Assembly (NCBI GenBank): GCA_031289285.1
Contig: JAITPT010000212.1
Span: 1-7,150, forward strand
DNA length: 7,150 nt
Direction of reading: 5' to 3'
Source of the DNA: Puniceicoccales bacterium
GTDB lineage: Bacteria > Verrucomicrobiota > Verrucomicrobiia > Opitutales > UBA953
The first letter of the stretch is position 1. The number at the start of each line of letters is the position of its first letter. Shown piece by piece: positions 1 to 6,636 of this stretch. Made by a program: the position numbers and the translations under genes. The notes below the pieces were generated by a model. That model had not been told where the DNA came from and did no database searches. It worked only from the letters and a program-made list of their open reading frames with translations.

Positions 1-82
1 AGAGGAGAAAAGACCACACTTTCCGTCCAAAACACCCAAAACACCGCTCGAAACTTCCTTTCCACGCCTTTCTTCCCAGACC
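1..82 (+). other. Pyrimidine-rich leader of the methyltransferase gene
   Basis: No gene is supported here. The 23 bases before the ATG at 83 are mostly C and T (only 5 purines), and there is no AGGAGG-like ribosome binding site at normal spacing. An agaggag string lies at the extreme left edge, about 75 bases from the start and too far to serve it; it may belong to an upstream unit outside the window. I see no convincing -10/-35 pair. Confidence 0.4.
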
Positions 83-1231
83 ATGCAAACCACCGACACC
101 TCTTCCGACACCGCCACTGCCGCCACCGCCACCACTGCCGACACCGCCGCAGCCACCACCACCGTCGCCGCCAAACCTTCCAACATGTCCATCACCGCCA
201 CCATCACCGCCACCTCCCCCTCGCCTGCGTCCACCACGTCCCTCATCCCCACTACCTCCTCCACCCCCCTCGCCACCGCCCCTGCTGCCACCACCGTCGC
301 CCCTTCCATCGAAATCCTCGAAACACATTGGGACTCCTACCGCCTCCTCGACTCCGGCAACCGCCGCAAACTCGAGCAATTCGGCACTGTCCGTCTCATC
401 CGTAGCGAACCCAAAGCGTGGTGGCGTCCGGCCCTCCCCGTCGCCGAATGGGACAAGGCCGTAGCCGTCCACGAAGACGACGCCCGCGAAGGACGCTGGC
501 GTTTCACCGCCAACGCGCCCCGCCAGTGGGAACTGCCCTTCGACGCCGCTGGGCACCGCCTACGCCTCCAACTACGCTTCACCGACAGCTCCAAACAAAT
601 CGGCGTTTTCCCCGAACAATCCCCGCACTGGCGCCACCTCGCCGCCCTGCGCTCCAACGCCCCCCAAATCCCCTCCGCCCCCAGCGCCCCTGAATCCCCC
701 ACCGCCCCCGCCCCCCCCCTGCGCGTCCTCAACCTCTTCGGATACACGGGTGCGGCGACCCTCGTGTGCGCTGCTGCTGGCTGTCGCGTCACCCATGTTG
801 ACGCCTCGAAACCCGCCGTGACATGGGCGCGCGCAAACCAAGAACTTTCGGGCTTGGCTGACGCGCCCGTGCGTTGGTTTGTCGAAGACGCCGTGAAGTT
901 TGTCCGTCGCGAGGTCAAACGTGGCAGCCGCTACGACGTCGTGCTCCTCGACCCGCCTGCCTTCGGTCGCGGCCCCGACGGCGAACTCTGGAAAATCGAG
1001 CGCGACCTCCCGCCCCTCCTCGACGACTGCCGCGCCATCCTCTCCGAACGCGCAAGCCTCGTCTTGTTGACCGTCTATACGATAGATGCCTCCTCCATCC
1101 TTTGCCGCAACCTCCTCGCGCAAATGACGCACGGCCTCGGCGGCAAAATCACCTCCGGCGAGCTGACGCACCGCGACGAAGCGGGCGGACGTCTCCTGCC
1201 GCTCTCACTCTGGGGACGTTGGGAAGCCTGA
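83..1231 (+). CDS. Class I SAM-dependent methyltransferase, RlmI/RlmK-like, with low-complexity N-terminal extension
   Basis: The 382-residue protein probably methylates RNA, most likely 23S rRNA, in the cytoplasm using S-adenosylmethionine. Seen: the conserved core starts near residue 76 (IEILETHWDSYRLLDSG). The SAM-binding motif I VLNLFGYTGAATL is at about 215-227, the acidic motif II residue is D240 (VTHVDAS), and motif IV DPPAFGRG is at 290-297. A DPP(A/K/T)F motif with LNLFGYTG is typical of the RlmI/RlmK C-terminal methyltransferase family. The N-terminal PUA domain of RlmI is not apparent. Odd: residues 2-74 are almost only Thr, Ala, Ser and Pro, and a second Pro/Ala/Ser stretch (193-212) separates the substrate-side region from motif I. 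The only other upstream ATG (185) also lies inside the low-complexity part, so at least some of it is translated. The exact target base cannot be told from sequence; a non-rRNA target is possible. Confidence 0.85.
   Translation: MQTTDTSSDTATAATATTADTAAATTTVAAKPSNMSITATITATSPSPASTTSLIPTTSSTPLATAPAATTVAPSIEILETHWDSYRLLDSGNRRKLEQFGTVRLIRSEPKAWWRPALPVAEWDKAVAVHEDDAREGRWRFTANAPRQWELPFDAAGHRLRLQLRFTDSSKQIGVFPEQSPHWRHLAALRSNAPQIPSAPSAPESPTAPAPPLRVLNLFGYTGAATLVCAAAGCRVTHVDASKPAVTWARANQELSGLADAPVRWFVEDAVKFVRREVKRGSRYDVVLLDPPAFGRGPDGELWKIERDLPPLLDDCRAILSERASLVLLTVYTIDASSILCRNLLAQMTHGLGGKITSGELTHRDEAGGRLLPLSLWGRWEA
86..304 (+). repeat. Degenerate ACC/GCC codon repeat encoding a Thr/Ala-rich N-terminus
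   Basis: This in-frame stretch is a run of acc, gcc, act and tcc codons that translates into a Thr/Ala/Ser/Pro tract of about 73 residues before the methyltransferase core. The repeat is imprecise, with mixed synonymous codons, so it looks like old or selected low complexity rather than a fresh homogeneous expansion. It contains no stop codon, which fits translation. Confidence 0.75.
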
Positions 1232-1279
1232 CGCCACCACGACCAAGCACCGCCACGACCCAACGCCGAAAACAGGCTT

Positions 1280-1299
1280 GCGCAAAACCGTCTTTGCGC
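1280..1299 (+). terminator. Small hairpin between the methyltransferase gene and the next gene
   Basis: GCGCAAA (1280-1286) and TTTGCGC (1293-1299) form a perfect 7-bp stem with the 6-base loop accgtc. It is followed by ggttaattcc rather than a clean T-run, and it ends 15 bases before the next ATG. It may be a weak terminator or attenuator, or a structure limiting access to the 1315 start. A chance dyad is not excluded. Confidence 0.3.
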
Positions 1300-1314
1300 G
1301 GTTAATTCCGCTCC

Positions 1315-2271
1315 ATGCCAGCAGACTCCTCCGCGCCTTCCAACACAAACACCAACACTGACACCAACGCTTCAGCTTCCGCCAACGCTAACGCTGACGC
1401 CAACGCCAACGCCTCGGCCATCCTCAGAGTGCGTATCCGCGAAATCCTCGACAACGGCGGCTTTCAATACGGCGATGCCATGCGCCTCGCCAAAGAAGTC
1501 GGCGTCGCACGCCAGCTTGTTGACATCCTGAAAAGGCAAATGGCGAGTGCCGACTGGCTTCTCATCGAGCATCCAGAACTCGAGGGTTCAAACCCTGCCA
1601 GAGTCCCCTTTTCCGAGCAGGAAAGAGAGGTCTTCGCTGCCGCGTTACGTGGCCCTGTGCCCAAGCAACACGGCGGCCACCGCCCAAAAAATCCCGACCC
1701 TGCCCAAGAAAAACGCGACCCCGCCATCTGGTCGGTAGACCAAGCGCAAGCGTGGTTTTTCCGCCGTTTCGGACGTTGCCCGCGCAGGCACCTCGTAAAA
1801 GTATTTGCGAGAGAAATCGGTGTCGTGCTCTTCGTAAAGAGCGTCAAAAAGGACCGCGCCGCTATGGTGGAAAAAACGAACGAAGCATTTCAACGCTGGC
1901 TCAATTCGCCGGAGGCAAAAGCCATCCGTGAGCGCGAAACAAAACTCGCAGCAACCTTCGCTGCCCTCGCTCCCAAGCCCATCAGAACTGGTGCGCGCGG
2001 ACGCCCTCGTCTCCCCCGTGTTATCACCGACGAGCAAATCCTCGAAATCCAGCGCATCAACCGCGAGACCATCGAACAACTCCGCGAACGCCAAGCCGCC
2101 CAAGCCGCCGCAGAAGAAACACCCGCTACGGAAACACCCGCGCCCGCCGCTGCGCCAACACCAGCACCCGCCGTTGCGCCCACGCCCGCTGCACCCGCCA
2201 GCAAACAACCTGCCGCGAAAAAAGACGCCGCGCCCACCGCTGCAAAAAAACCGCGAGTGCCCCGCTCCTAA
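1315..2271 (+). CDS. Unrecognised basic protein, probably DNA binding (possible winged helix, AT-hook-like motif, H1-like tail)
   Basis: I do not recognise this 318-residue protein as a named family. Seen: residues 8-34 are an Asn/Thr/Ala/Ser repeat encoded by aacgcc-type hexamers. Residues 35-95 are helical-looking (ILRVRIREILDNGG, then AKEVGVARQLVDILKRQM), possibly a helix-turn-helix. Residues 138-175 (WSVDQAQAWFFRRFGRCP, then HLVKVFAREIGV) resemble the winged-helix layout preceding some transposase domains. RGRPR at 228-232 is AT-hook-like, and 237-262 is a charged helix. Residues 263-318 are an Ala/Pro/Thr/Lys tail resembling histone-H1-like bacterial tails. Inference: a nucleoid-associated or regulatory DNA-binding protein. 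No catalytic motif is visible, and no DDE domain follows the winged-helix-like segment. The 1315 start is preferred because the next in-frame ATG (residue 56) would cut a helical region. No Shine-Dalgarno is seen (upstream ggttaattccgctcc). Confidence 0.75.
   Translation: MPADSSAPSNTNTNTDTNASASANANADANANASAILRVRIREILDNGGFQYGDAMRLAKEVGVARQLVDILKRQMASADWLLIEHPELEGSNPARVPFSEQEREVFAAALRGPVPKQHGGHRPKNPDPAQEKRDPAIWSVDQAQAWFFRRFGRCPRRHLVKVFAREIGVVLFVKSVKKDRAAMVEKTNEAFQRWLNSPEAKAIRERETKLAATFAALAPKPIRTGARGRPRLPRVITDEQILEIQRINRETIEQLRERQAAQAAAEETPATETPAPAAAPTPAPAVAPTPAAPASKQPAAKKDAAPTAAKKPRVPRS
1327..1416 (+). repeat. AACGCC-type hexamer repeat encoding an Asn/Ala/Thr tract
   Basis: In-frame aac/acc/gcc/gac codons give alternating Asn-Thr, Ser-Ala and Asn-Ala dipeptides. 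The clearest hexamer phase is at about 1384-1413, with repeated aacgc(c/t). It is a coding simple-sequence tract of a different residue mix from the Thr/Ala tract of the preceding gene, so the two are not plain copies of each other. Confidence 0.7.
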
Positions 2272-2308
2272 GCGCGAGTGTGCGCCTGCCCGCCACCACG
2301 CCGCCTGA

Positions 2309-2337
2309 ATAGGACCTATAAGACATATAGGTCCTAT
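2309..2337. other. 12-bp perfect inverted repeat (hairpin) in the dapF upstream region
   Basis: ATAGGACCTATA (2309-2320) and TATAGGTCCTAT (2326-2337) are exact reverse complements around the 5-base loop agaca. The dyad lies 129 bases before the dapF ATG and 37 bases after the stop of the previous gene. It could be a terminator-like stem (no T-run follows), an operator, or a by-product of the 9-bp tandem units it overlaps. Confidence 0.7.
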
Positions 2338-2374
2338 CGGTCTTACAGGTCCCATCGGTCTTGTAAGACCTATC
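2312..2374 (+). repeat. Seven tandem 9-bp units (ggtcctatc-like)
   Basis: In a strict 9-base phase the units read ggacctata, agacatata, ggtcctatc, ggtcttaca, ggtcccatc, ggtcttgta, agacctatc. Units in both orientations of the GGTCYTA core make the block foldable. A second stem, GGTCTTACA (2339-2347) with TGTAAGACC (2362-2370), follows the 12-bp dyad. The block is AT-richer than its surroundings. Read in one frame it gives an Arg-Ser-Tyr/Arg-Thr-Tyr tripeptide repeat, which explains a spurious extension of the dapF frame. Confidence 0.85.
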
Positions 2375-2466
2375 GCCGAAGCGCGAGTCCTCTGCCCCGC
2401 TGCCTGCCTACCGCATTTTTCTCCTTCTCGCCGCCGCTATTCCCGCTTTCCTCCCGCAGCTACATT

Positions 2467-3516
2467 ATGGTCAACACAACCGACAAAACCGCAACCGACA
2501 CAACCGCACCCACAACCGCACCCGCGCCCGCGCCCGCAACTACGCCCGCGCCCGCGCCCACAACCCGCTTCCACAAATACCATGCGCTTGGCAACGACTA
2601 CTTAGTCCTCGACCCCAAAGACTGGTCGCCTGCTGTTGCCCCCACGCCGGAGCAGATCCGCAAAATCTGTCACCGCCACTACGGCCTCGCTTCCGACGGC
2701 ATCCTCTGGGGTCCCTTCTCCACTGCCACCACCGCGTCCACCGCCACTCCGTCCACCTCGTCCACTCCGTCCACACCGTCCACCGCGTCCACCGCGCCCA
2801 CCCCCTTCGGCCTCCGCATCTTCAACCCCGACGGCTCCGAAGCCGAAAAAAGTGGCAACGGCCTCCGCATCTTCTCGCGCTACCTCTACGACCAAAAGCT
2901 CGTCGCCGCAGCTGTGCCCTTCCACATCTCCACCCCCGGCGGCGTCGTCCTGAGCACCGTCTATCTCGGCGGCGAAAGCGTCCGCGTCGAGATGGGGCAC
3001 GTGAGTTTTGACAGTGCCAAAATCCCCGTCCTCCTTGCGGGTGTTCCCCGCGAAGTCCTCGGCGAAAACATCACCGTCAACGGGCGCGACTTCCTCTACT
3101 GCGCAGCCACCGTCGGCAACCCCCACTGCGTCATCCCTGTCGCCAAAGCCACCGCTGCCCTCGCCACCGAATACGGCCCCGCCATCGAGAACCACCCGCT
3201 CTTTCCCAACCGCACCAACGTCCAGTTCCTCGAAATCATAGACCGCAAAAACATCCGCATTGAAATCTGGGAACGCGGCGCGGGCTACACCTACGCCTCC
3301 GGCAGCAGCAGCAGCGCGGCGGCGGCTGTCGCCAGAAAACTCGACCTCGCCGACAACGAACTGACCGTCCACATGCCCGGCGGAAAAATCGAAATCTCTA
3401 TCGCCCCCGACTATGCCATCACGATGACTGGCCCCGTCACCCGTGTCGGCGAATACCAGATGAGTCCCGACGTGCTCTCTCAAAACCTGCCGTCGCAAGA
3501 GGCCACCCCGCAATGA
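2467..3516 (+). CDS. dapF: Diaminopimelate epimerase homologue with both catalytic cysteines replaced by serine
   Basis: DapF interconverts LL- and meso-diaminopimelate for lysine and peptidoglycan synthesis. Seen, in 349 residues: FHKYHALGNDYLVLDP (35-50), ASDGILWGP, then FNPDGSEAEKSGNGLR with S129 where the family has the first catalytic Cys (CGNG). VGNPHCVI, NVQFLE and ERGAGYTYASGSSSS follow, with S278 where the second catalytic Cys (ACGTGA/ACGSGA) is expected. The Asn, His, Glu and Arg substrate-site motifs are kept, so the fold and pocket look intact. S129 is codon agt and S278 is tcc, so two independent changes are needed and there is no frameshift. The usual length is about 270-280; the excess is a Thr/Pro/Ala N-terminus (4-33), a Ser/Thr/Pro insert (85-113) and a short C-terminal tail. 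The 2467 ATG is chosen because further upstream the frame runs through the 9-bp repeats. The leader is pyrimidine-rich without a Shine-Dalgarno. It could be a DapF paralogue with another activity; I vaguely recall DapF-like proteins with similar Ser motifs but cannot verify this. Confidence 0.85.
   Translation: MVNTTDKTATDTTAPTTAPAPAPATTPAPAPTTRFHKYHALGNDYLVLDPKDWSPAVAPTPEQIRKICHRHYGLASDGILWGPFSTATTASTATPSTSSTPSTPSTASTAPTPFGLRIFNPDGSEAEKSGNGLRIFSRYLYDQKLVAAAVPFHISTPGGVVLSTVYLGGESVRVEMGHVSFDSAKIPVLLAGVPREVLGENITVNGRDFLYCAATVGNPHCVIPVAKATAALATEYGPAIENHPLFPNRTNVQFLEIIDRKNIRIEIWERGAGYTYASGSSSSAAAAVARKLDLADNELTVHMPGGKIEISIAPDYAITMTGPVTRVGEYQMSPDVLSQNLPSQEATPQ
2743..2796 (+). repeat. In-frame 9-bp tandem repeat inside dapF (TCCACNCCG units)
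   Basis: Units gccactccg, tccacctcg, tccactccg, tccacaccg, tccaccgcg, tccaccgcg lie in one 9-base phase and encode Ser-Thr-Pro/Ala tripeptides. They form the core of a 29-residue insert (2719-2805) between the GILWGP and FGLRIFNPDG segments, where the family normally has a short loop. Being a multiple of three, the repeat can change copy number without breaking the frame. Confidence 0.85.
3497..3502 (+). promoter_or_regulatory. Weak ribosome binding site for the HEAT-protein gene
   Basis: AAGAGG lies 10 bases before the ATG at 3513, inside the 3' end of dapF. It is the only start in the window with a plausible Shine-Dalgarno-like purine run. Together with the ATGA overlap it suggests reinitiation after dapF translation. 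Confidence 0.35.
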
Positions 3517-6290
3517 CCGCCCACGCCCCAACCCGCGCCACCGCCGCCACCGCCACCGTCGCCATCGCCGCGCCGCTCGCCGCCGTCGCCCGCGTCACCC
3601 TTGCCGCCCTCGTCGCCCTCTGCTGCGTCGCGTCGCAAACCCGTGCCGCGCCCGACGCGCCCACCGGCCCGCCCTTCGTCCTCGCCCTCCCGCAAACACC
3701 CGCGCCCGACGCCACCGCTGCCCTCCGCGCCGCCATCTTGCGCAACAACATCGCCGCCGAGAACGGCACCGCCGCCGCCCGCGCCACACTCGCCAACGCC
3801 TCCGCCGACCCCGCCCTCCGCCGCGCCGCCCTCGCCGCCCTCGCCGACTCTGCGAACCTCACCGACGAAGACGCCCCCGCCCTCTTCGCCCTCTGCGCTG
3901 GCAACGACCCCGACACCGCCGTCCGCGCCCTCGACGCCCTCCCAGCCCTGCCTGCCTCGCGCCGCGACATCGCCGCCTGCCTCCGCAAAGCCCTCGCCGA
4001 CGCCCCACCCGCCGTCTGCGCCGCCGCCGCTCGCGCCGCCGCCCGCTGCGACGCCGGTGCCGACGTCGCCGACGCCCTCCTCGCCCTCGCCCAAAACACC
4101 GCCACCGCGCCCGCGCCACGCACCGCCGCCGCCGCTGCCCTGCTCGCCCTCGCCGCACGCGGCACCAGCACCGACGCCACCGAAGGCGGCCTCGAAAAAA
4201 CAGCAGAAAAACTTTTTGCAGCCGACACCGCCCTCGCGCCCGCCATCGCCGCCGGCCTCCTGCGCACCGGAAACGACATCCCGCCCGCGCTCGCCGAAAA
4301 GTTTCTCACCCTCCCCGACGAACTACTCGCCGCCACCCTCGCCACCTACGCCGCATTTCCCGCCAAACTCGACAACGACTTCCCGCGCCGCGCCGCCCTC
4401 GGCGAAAAACCCCGCGCCGCCACCACCGCCGCCGCACTCCTCGCCTCGCGCCGCAGCGTCAAAACCAACGCCACCCTCGACTGCCTCGCAAAAATCCTCG
4501 CCGCGCCAAACACCCCCGCCGCCATCGCCGTCCTCGACAACTTTTCCACCGACTCCGAGTTTGCCCGCATCTCCGGCGGCGGACGCTCCGGCGGTGCCGC
4601 CACCTCCTCCAACGACCGCTTCAGCGGCACCGCCGCCTCCGTCTCCATCATCGGCGACCTCTCCGACGACTTCCGCCACTCGCGCCGCGGCACCGGCGCA
4701 CACATCCCGCTCTCCCAGTGGCCCGACATCGGAAGCATCCTCGGCCTCCTCGGCGCACTCGACAAAATCACCGCCCGCGGCGACCTCCCCGCCGAGCTTC
4801 GCAACAAAGCCTACAGCGTCCTGCTCCTCGAAAGCGCCCTGCCCCAGATGGGCGACATCCTCCACCACCTCCTCGCCAACGACAACGCCGCTGGGCAATT
4901 TATCGCGTGGCAAATCGCCGCCCGCTACCTCGGCGAACCGCGCTTCCTCGAAATCGTCCTCCTCAACGCCGCACAAAAAAACACCCCGCCCGCCGACGTC
5001 CTCTTCGCCCGCCTGCCGCCCTTCCTCGCGCACGACGAAGGGCCGCGCTCGCGCCTCTTCTCCGCCGCCGGGCGACGCCTCGTCGCCACGTCCGACCCGC
5101 TCAAACAAGCCCTCGGTTTCATCTTCCTCTCCGCCCACGGGACGCCGCCCGACAGCCGCCTCGCCCTCGCCCCCAAACACCCGGGCGCACCTCCGCCTTG
5201 GCACGACCCCGACGCCCGCATCCGCCGCGCCGCCGCATTTGCCCTCGCAAGGCTCTCGCCGGAAGTTTTCGCAGCCAGTGCCGCCGCCGCAACCGCCGCC
5301 GACCCCGACCCCGCCGTCCGCGCCGTCCTCCCACTCGCATTTTGCCGGACTGGCTTCCGCCGCGAGTGCGACATCGGCGGCGGTGCCGTCTTTGGCCAAT
5401 GGGCACCCGCGCTCCCCGATGTCGCCCTCAGCGAACAAAACGCCGCCCTGCTCCGCCGCATGGCGCAGAGCGACCCCGACGTCAACCTGCGCCGTCTCGC
5501 GCTCCACACGCTTTTGCAACACGGCCTCCTCGGCGACCCCGCCCCGCTCCTCGCCGAGTGTCCCCCTGAGAACGCCGCGCTCTTCACCGCCCGTGTCACG
5601 CAGAGCGTCGCTGCCGCCCGCGCTTCGGGCAAAAGCGTCCCGCCCATTCTCGAGAAATTTGCGCCGCGCCTCCCCGACACCGCCGCGCCTGCCGCGCTCG
5701 CGATTTTTCTCAACGCCCCCAAGCGCGAAGTCCGCCTCGCGCTCGAAAGTGCCGTGGAGGGAGTGCGCGAAATCGTGCCCGGAGCGCGCATCGTTTTTTA
5801 TTCTCGCGACACAGCGGGCGAGGCGATCTTGCGCGGGCTTTGCCGCTGGTTCCCGCTCACGCCGGAGCAAAAAACGAAGCCTGTCCTCGTCTTTGGCGCG
5901 GGCGGCTGGATTGCCTCCGACACCGCGCCCGACTTCGCGAACCTCTGTGAATTGCTCGCCGCTGCGGGCAACGGCGACACTGCCCGTTTCGCAGAAATCC
6001 TCGGTTTGCAATTTTCCAAAAACCCGGAGCGAGTGCGTGACAACCGCCTCGTCAGCGAGATGCTCACAGGCATTGCCGCTCTCGAAGACACCGCCAAAAC
6101 CGAAGAAGAAGCCCGCCGTGCCCGTGAGGAGCTTCTGGGCACGGGCTGGTTTTGGGGCCTTGTCGGTGCCGCCTTTGCCTGTGCCATCCTCGCCATCGCC
6201 GGCATATTTCTCTGGCGCTGGTGGAGCGACCTCCCCACCCGCCGCGCAGAAAACGGAACCCGCGAAGAAAAAGAAAAACACACAAAATAA
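3513..6290 (+). CDS. Exported HEAT-like repeat protein with C-terminal membrane anchor
   Basis: Its function is unknown; it is probably a protein-binding scaffold at the cell envelope. Seen, in 925 residues: an Ala/Thr-rich N-terminus with a hydrophobic segment at about 15-41 ending in ASQTRAAP, a likely signal peptide cleaved near 45. Then comes a long Ala/Leu-rich helical body with HEAT-like units, for example DPALRRAALAALADSA, DPDARIRRAAAFALARL, DPDPAVRAVLPLAF and DPDVNLRRLALHTLLQHG. After a distinct region (about 750-870), one transmembrane helix (about 880-901, LVGAAFACAILAIAGIFLW) is followed by a charged tail of about 20 residues, giving an N-out/C-in topology. The DP(D/A)xxxRxxA spacing is the classic HEAT_2 signature. 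The start overlaps the dapF stop as ATGA, implying translational coupling. Codon use is extremely C-ending until about 5700 and more mixed after that. A Pro/Ser-rich shadow frame (3601-6324) is rejected. No enzyme motif is seen. Confidence 0.85.
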   Translation: MTAHAPTRATAATATVAIAAPLAAVARVTLAALVALCCVASQTRAAPDAPTGPPFVLALPQTPAPDATAALRAAILRNNIAAENGTAAARATLANASADPALRRAALAALADSANLTDEDAPALFALCAGNDPDTAVRALDALPALPASRRDIAACLRKALADAPPAVCAAAARAAARCDAGADVADALLALAQNTATAPAPRTAAAAALLALAARGTSTDATEGGLEKTAEKLFAADTALAPAIAAGLLRTGNDIPPALAEKFLTLPDELLAATLATYAAFPAKLDNDFPRRAALGEKPRAATTAAALLASRRSVKTNATLDCLAKILAAPNTPAAIAVLDNFSTDSEFARISGGGRSGGAATSSNDRFSGTAASVSIIGDLSDDFRHSRRGTGAHIPLSQWPDIGSILGLLGALDKITARGDLPAELRNKAYSVLLLESALPQMGDILHHLLANDNAAGQFIAWQIAARYLGEPRFLEIVLLNAAQKNTPPADVLFARLPPFLAHDEGPRSRLFSAAGRRLVATSDPLKQALGFIFLSAHGTPPDSRLALAPKHPGAPPPWHDPDARIRRAAAFALARLSPEVFAASAAAATAADPDPAVRAVLPLAFCRTGFRRECDIGGGAVFGQWAPALPDVALSEQNAALLRRMAQSDPDVNLRRLALHTLLQHGLLGDPAPLLAECPPENAALFTARVTQSVAAARASGKSVPPILEKFAPRLPDTAAPAALAIFLNAPKREVRLALESAVEGVREIVPGARIVFYSRDTAGEAILRGLCRWFPLTPEQKTKPVLVFGAGGWIASDTAPDFANLCELLAAAGNGDTARFAEILGLQFSKNPERVRDNRLVSEMLTGIAALEDTAKTEEEARRAREELLGTGWFWGLVGAAFACAILAIAGIFLWRWWSDLPTRRAENGTREEKEKHTK

Positions 6291-6315
6291 AACGCACATG
6301 ACAGGATCGTGCGTT
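6291..6315. other. 7-bp inverted repeat just after the HEAT-protein stop
   Basis: AACGCAC (6291-6297) and GTGCGTT (6309-6315) pair around an 11-base loop, directly after the TAA at 6288-6290. No T-run follows (gtgggttagag), so an intrinsic terminator is only weakly supported. The region up to 6357 otherwise shows only a short GTTCcGAAC dyad near 6343 and may include the left end of the adjacent IS30-type relic; I cannot place its terminal inverted repeat. Confidence 0.3.
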
Positions 6316-6357
6316 GTGGGTTAGAGTTTCGGGTAGGTTCCGAACACCTAAAAAGTC

Positions 6358-6605
6358 ATGGCAAAATACCAACGCATAACAACGGAAGAACGAATACTCA
6401 TTTTTGAATGGATGCAGGCGGGAAAGAGCAATCGCCAGATTGCTGGTATCTTGCGGCGTTCTGTGAGCACGATAGGGCGCGAGTTGAAGCGTCACGGGGG
6501 AAAGGCAGGCTACTGCCCGCAGCAAGCGCAGTCACATGCGAAAGAGCTATCGTGGCGGGCGGGGCGTGGCCACAGCGGTTCACTGCCGAAATGAAGGCGA
6601 AGTGA
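6358..6605 (+). pseudogene. IS30-family transposase remnant (N-terminal HTH only, frameshifted)
   Basis: The first about 63 residues, starting MAKYQRITTEERILIFEWMQ, followed by SNRQIAGILRRSVSTIGREL and GYCPQQAQSHAKE, match the N-terminal helix-turn-helix of IS30 transposases (pattern Y..lT.eER..I, IA..L.RS.STI.REL.R). IS30 enzymes are usually over 300 residues with a DDE domain, which is absent here. The initial frame stops at 6592-6594. The adjacent frame carries WPQRFTAEMKAK, which looks like the next conserved IS30 segment, then stops at 6603-6605. This implies a frameshift between about 6540 and 6575. Everything beyond is gone, replaced by unrelated sequence and the 79-bp array. It is an inactive relic; a short expressed DNA-binding fragment is conceivable but unsupported. 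Confidence 0.8.
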
Positions 6606-6636
6606 TAGCTCTGCGGCGCACGAACCCCTCGCGCTC

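Noticed and set aside
2278..2466. Upstream extension of the dapF frame to an ATG at 2278 (adds 63 residues)
   Set aside because: The extension is translated through the 9-bp repeat as Arg-Ser-Tyr triplets and Pro/Phe-rich leader, unlike any DapF; the ATG at 2467 gives the expected low-complexity start and core.
4323..6299. 658-codon open frame on the - strand
   Set aside because: Gly/Glu/Ala-rich antisense shadow of C-ending codons with no recognisable domain; the same holds for the other long - strand frames (572-1171, 2602-3531, 3437-4345).
3601..6324. 907-codon Pro/Ser-rich open frame overlapping the HEAT gene
   Set aside because: It is a composition shadow. The overlapping frame has a signal peptide, HEAT-like motifs, a transmembrane anchor and C-ending codons, while this one has only Pro/Ser/Thr low complexity.
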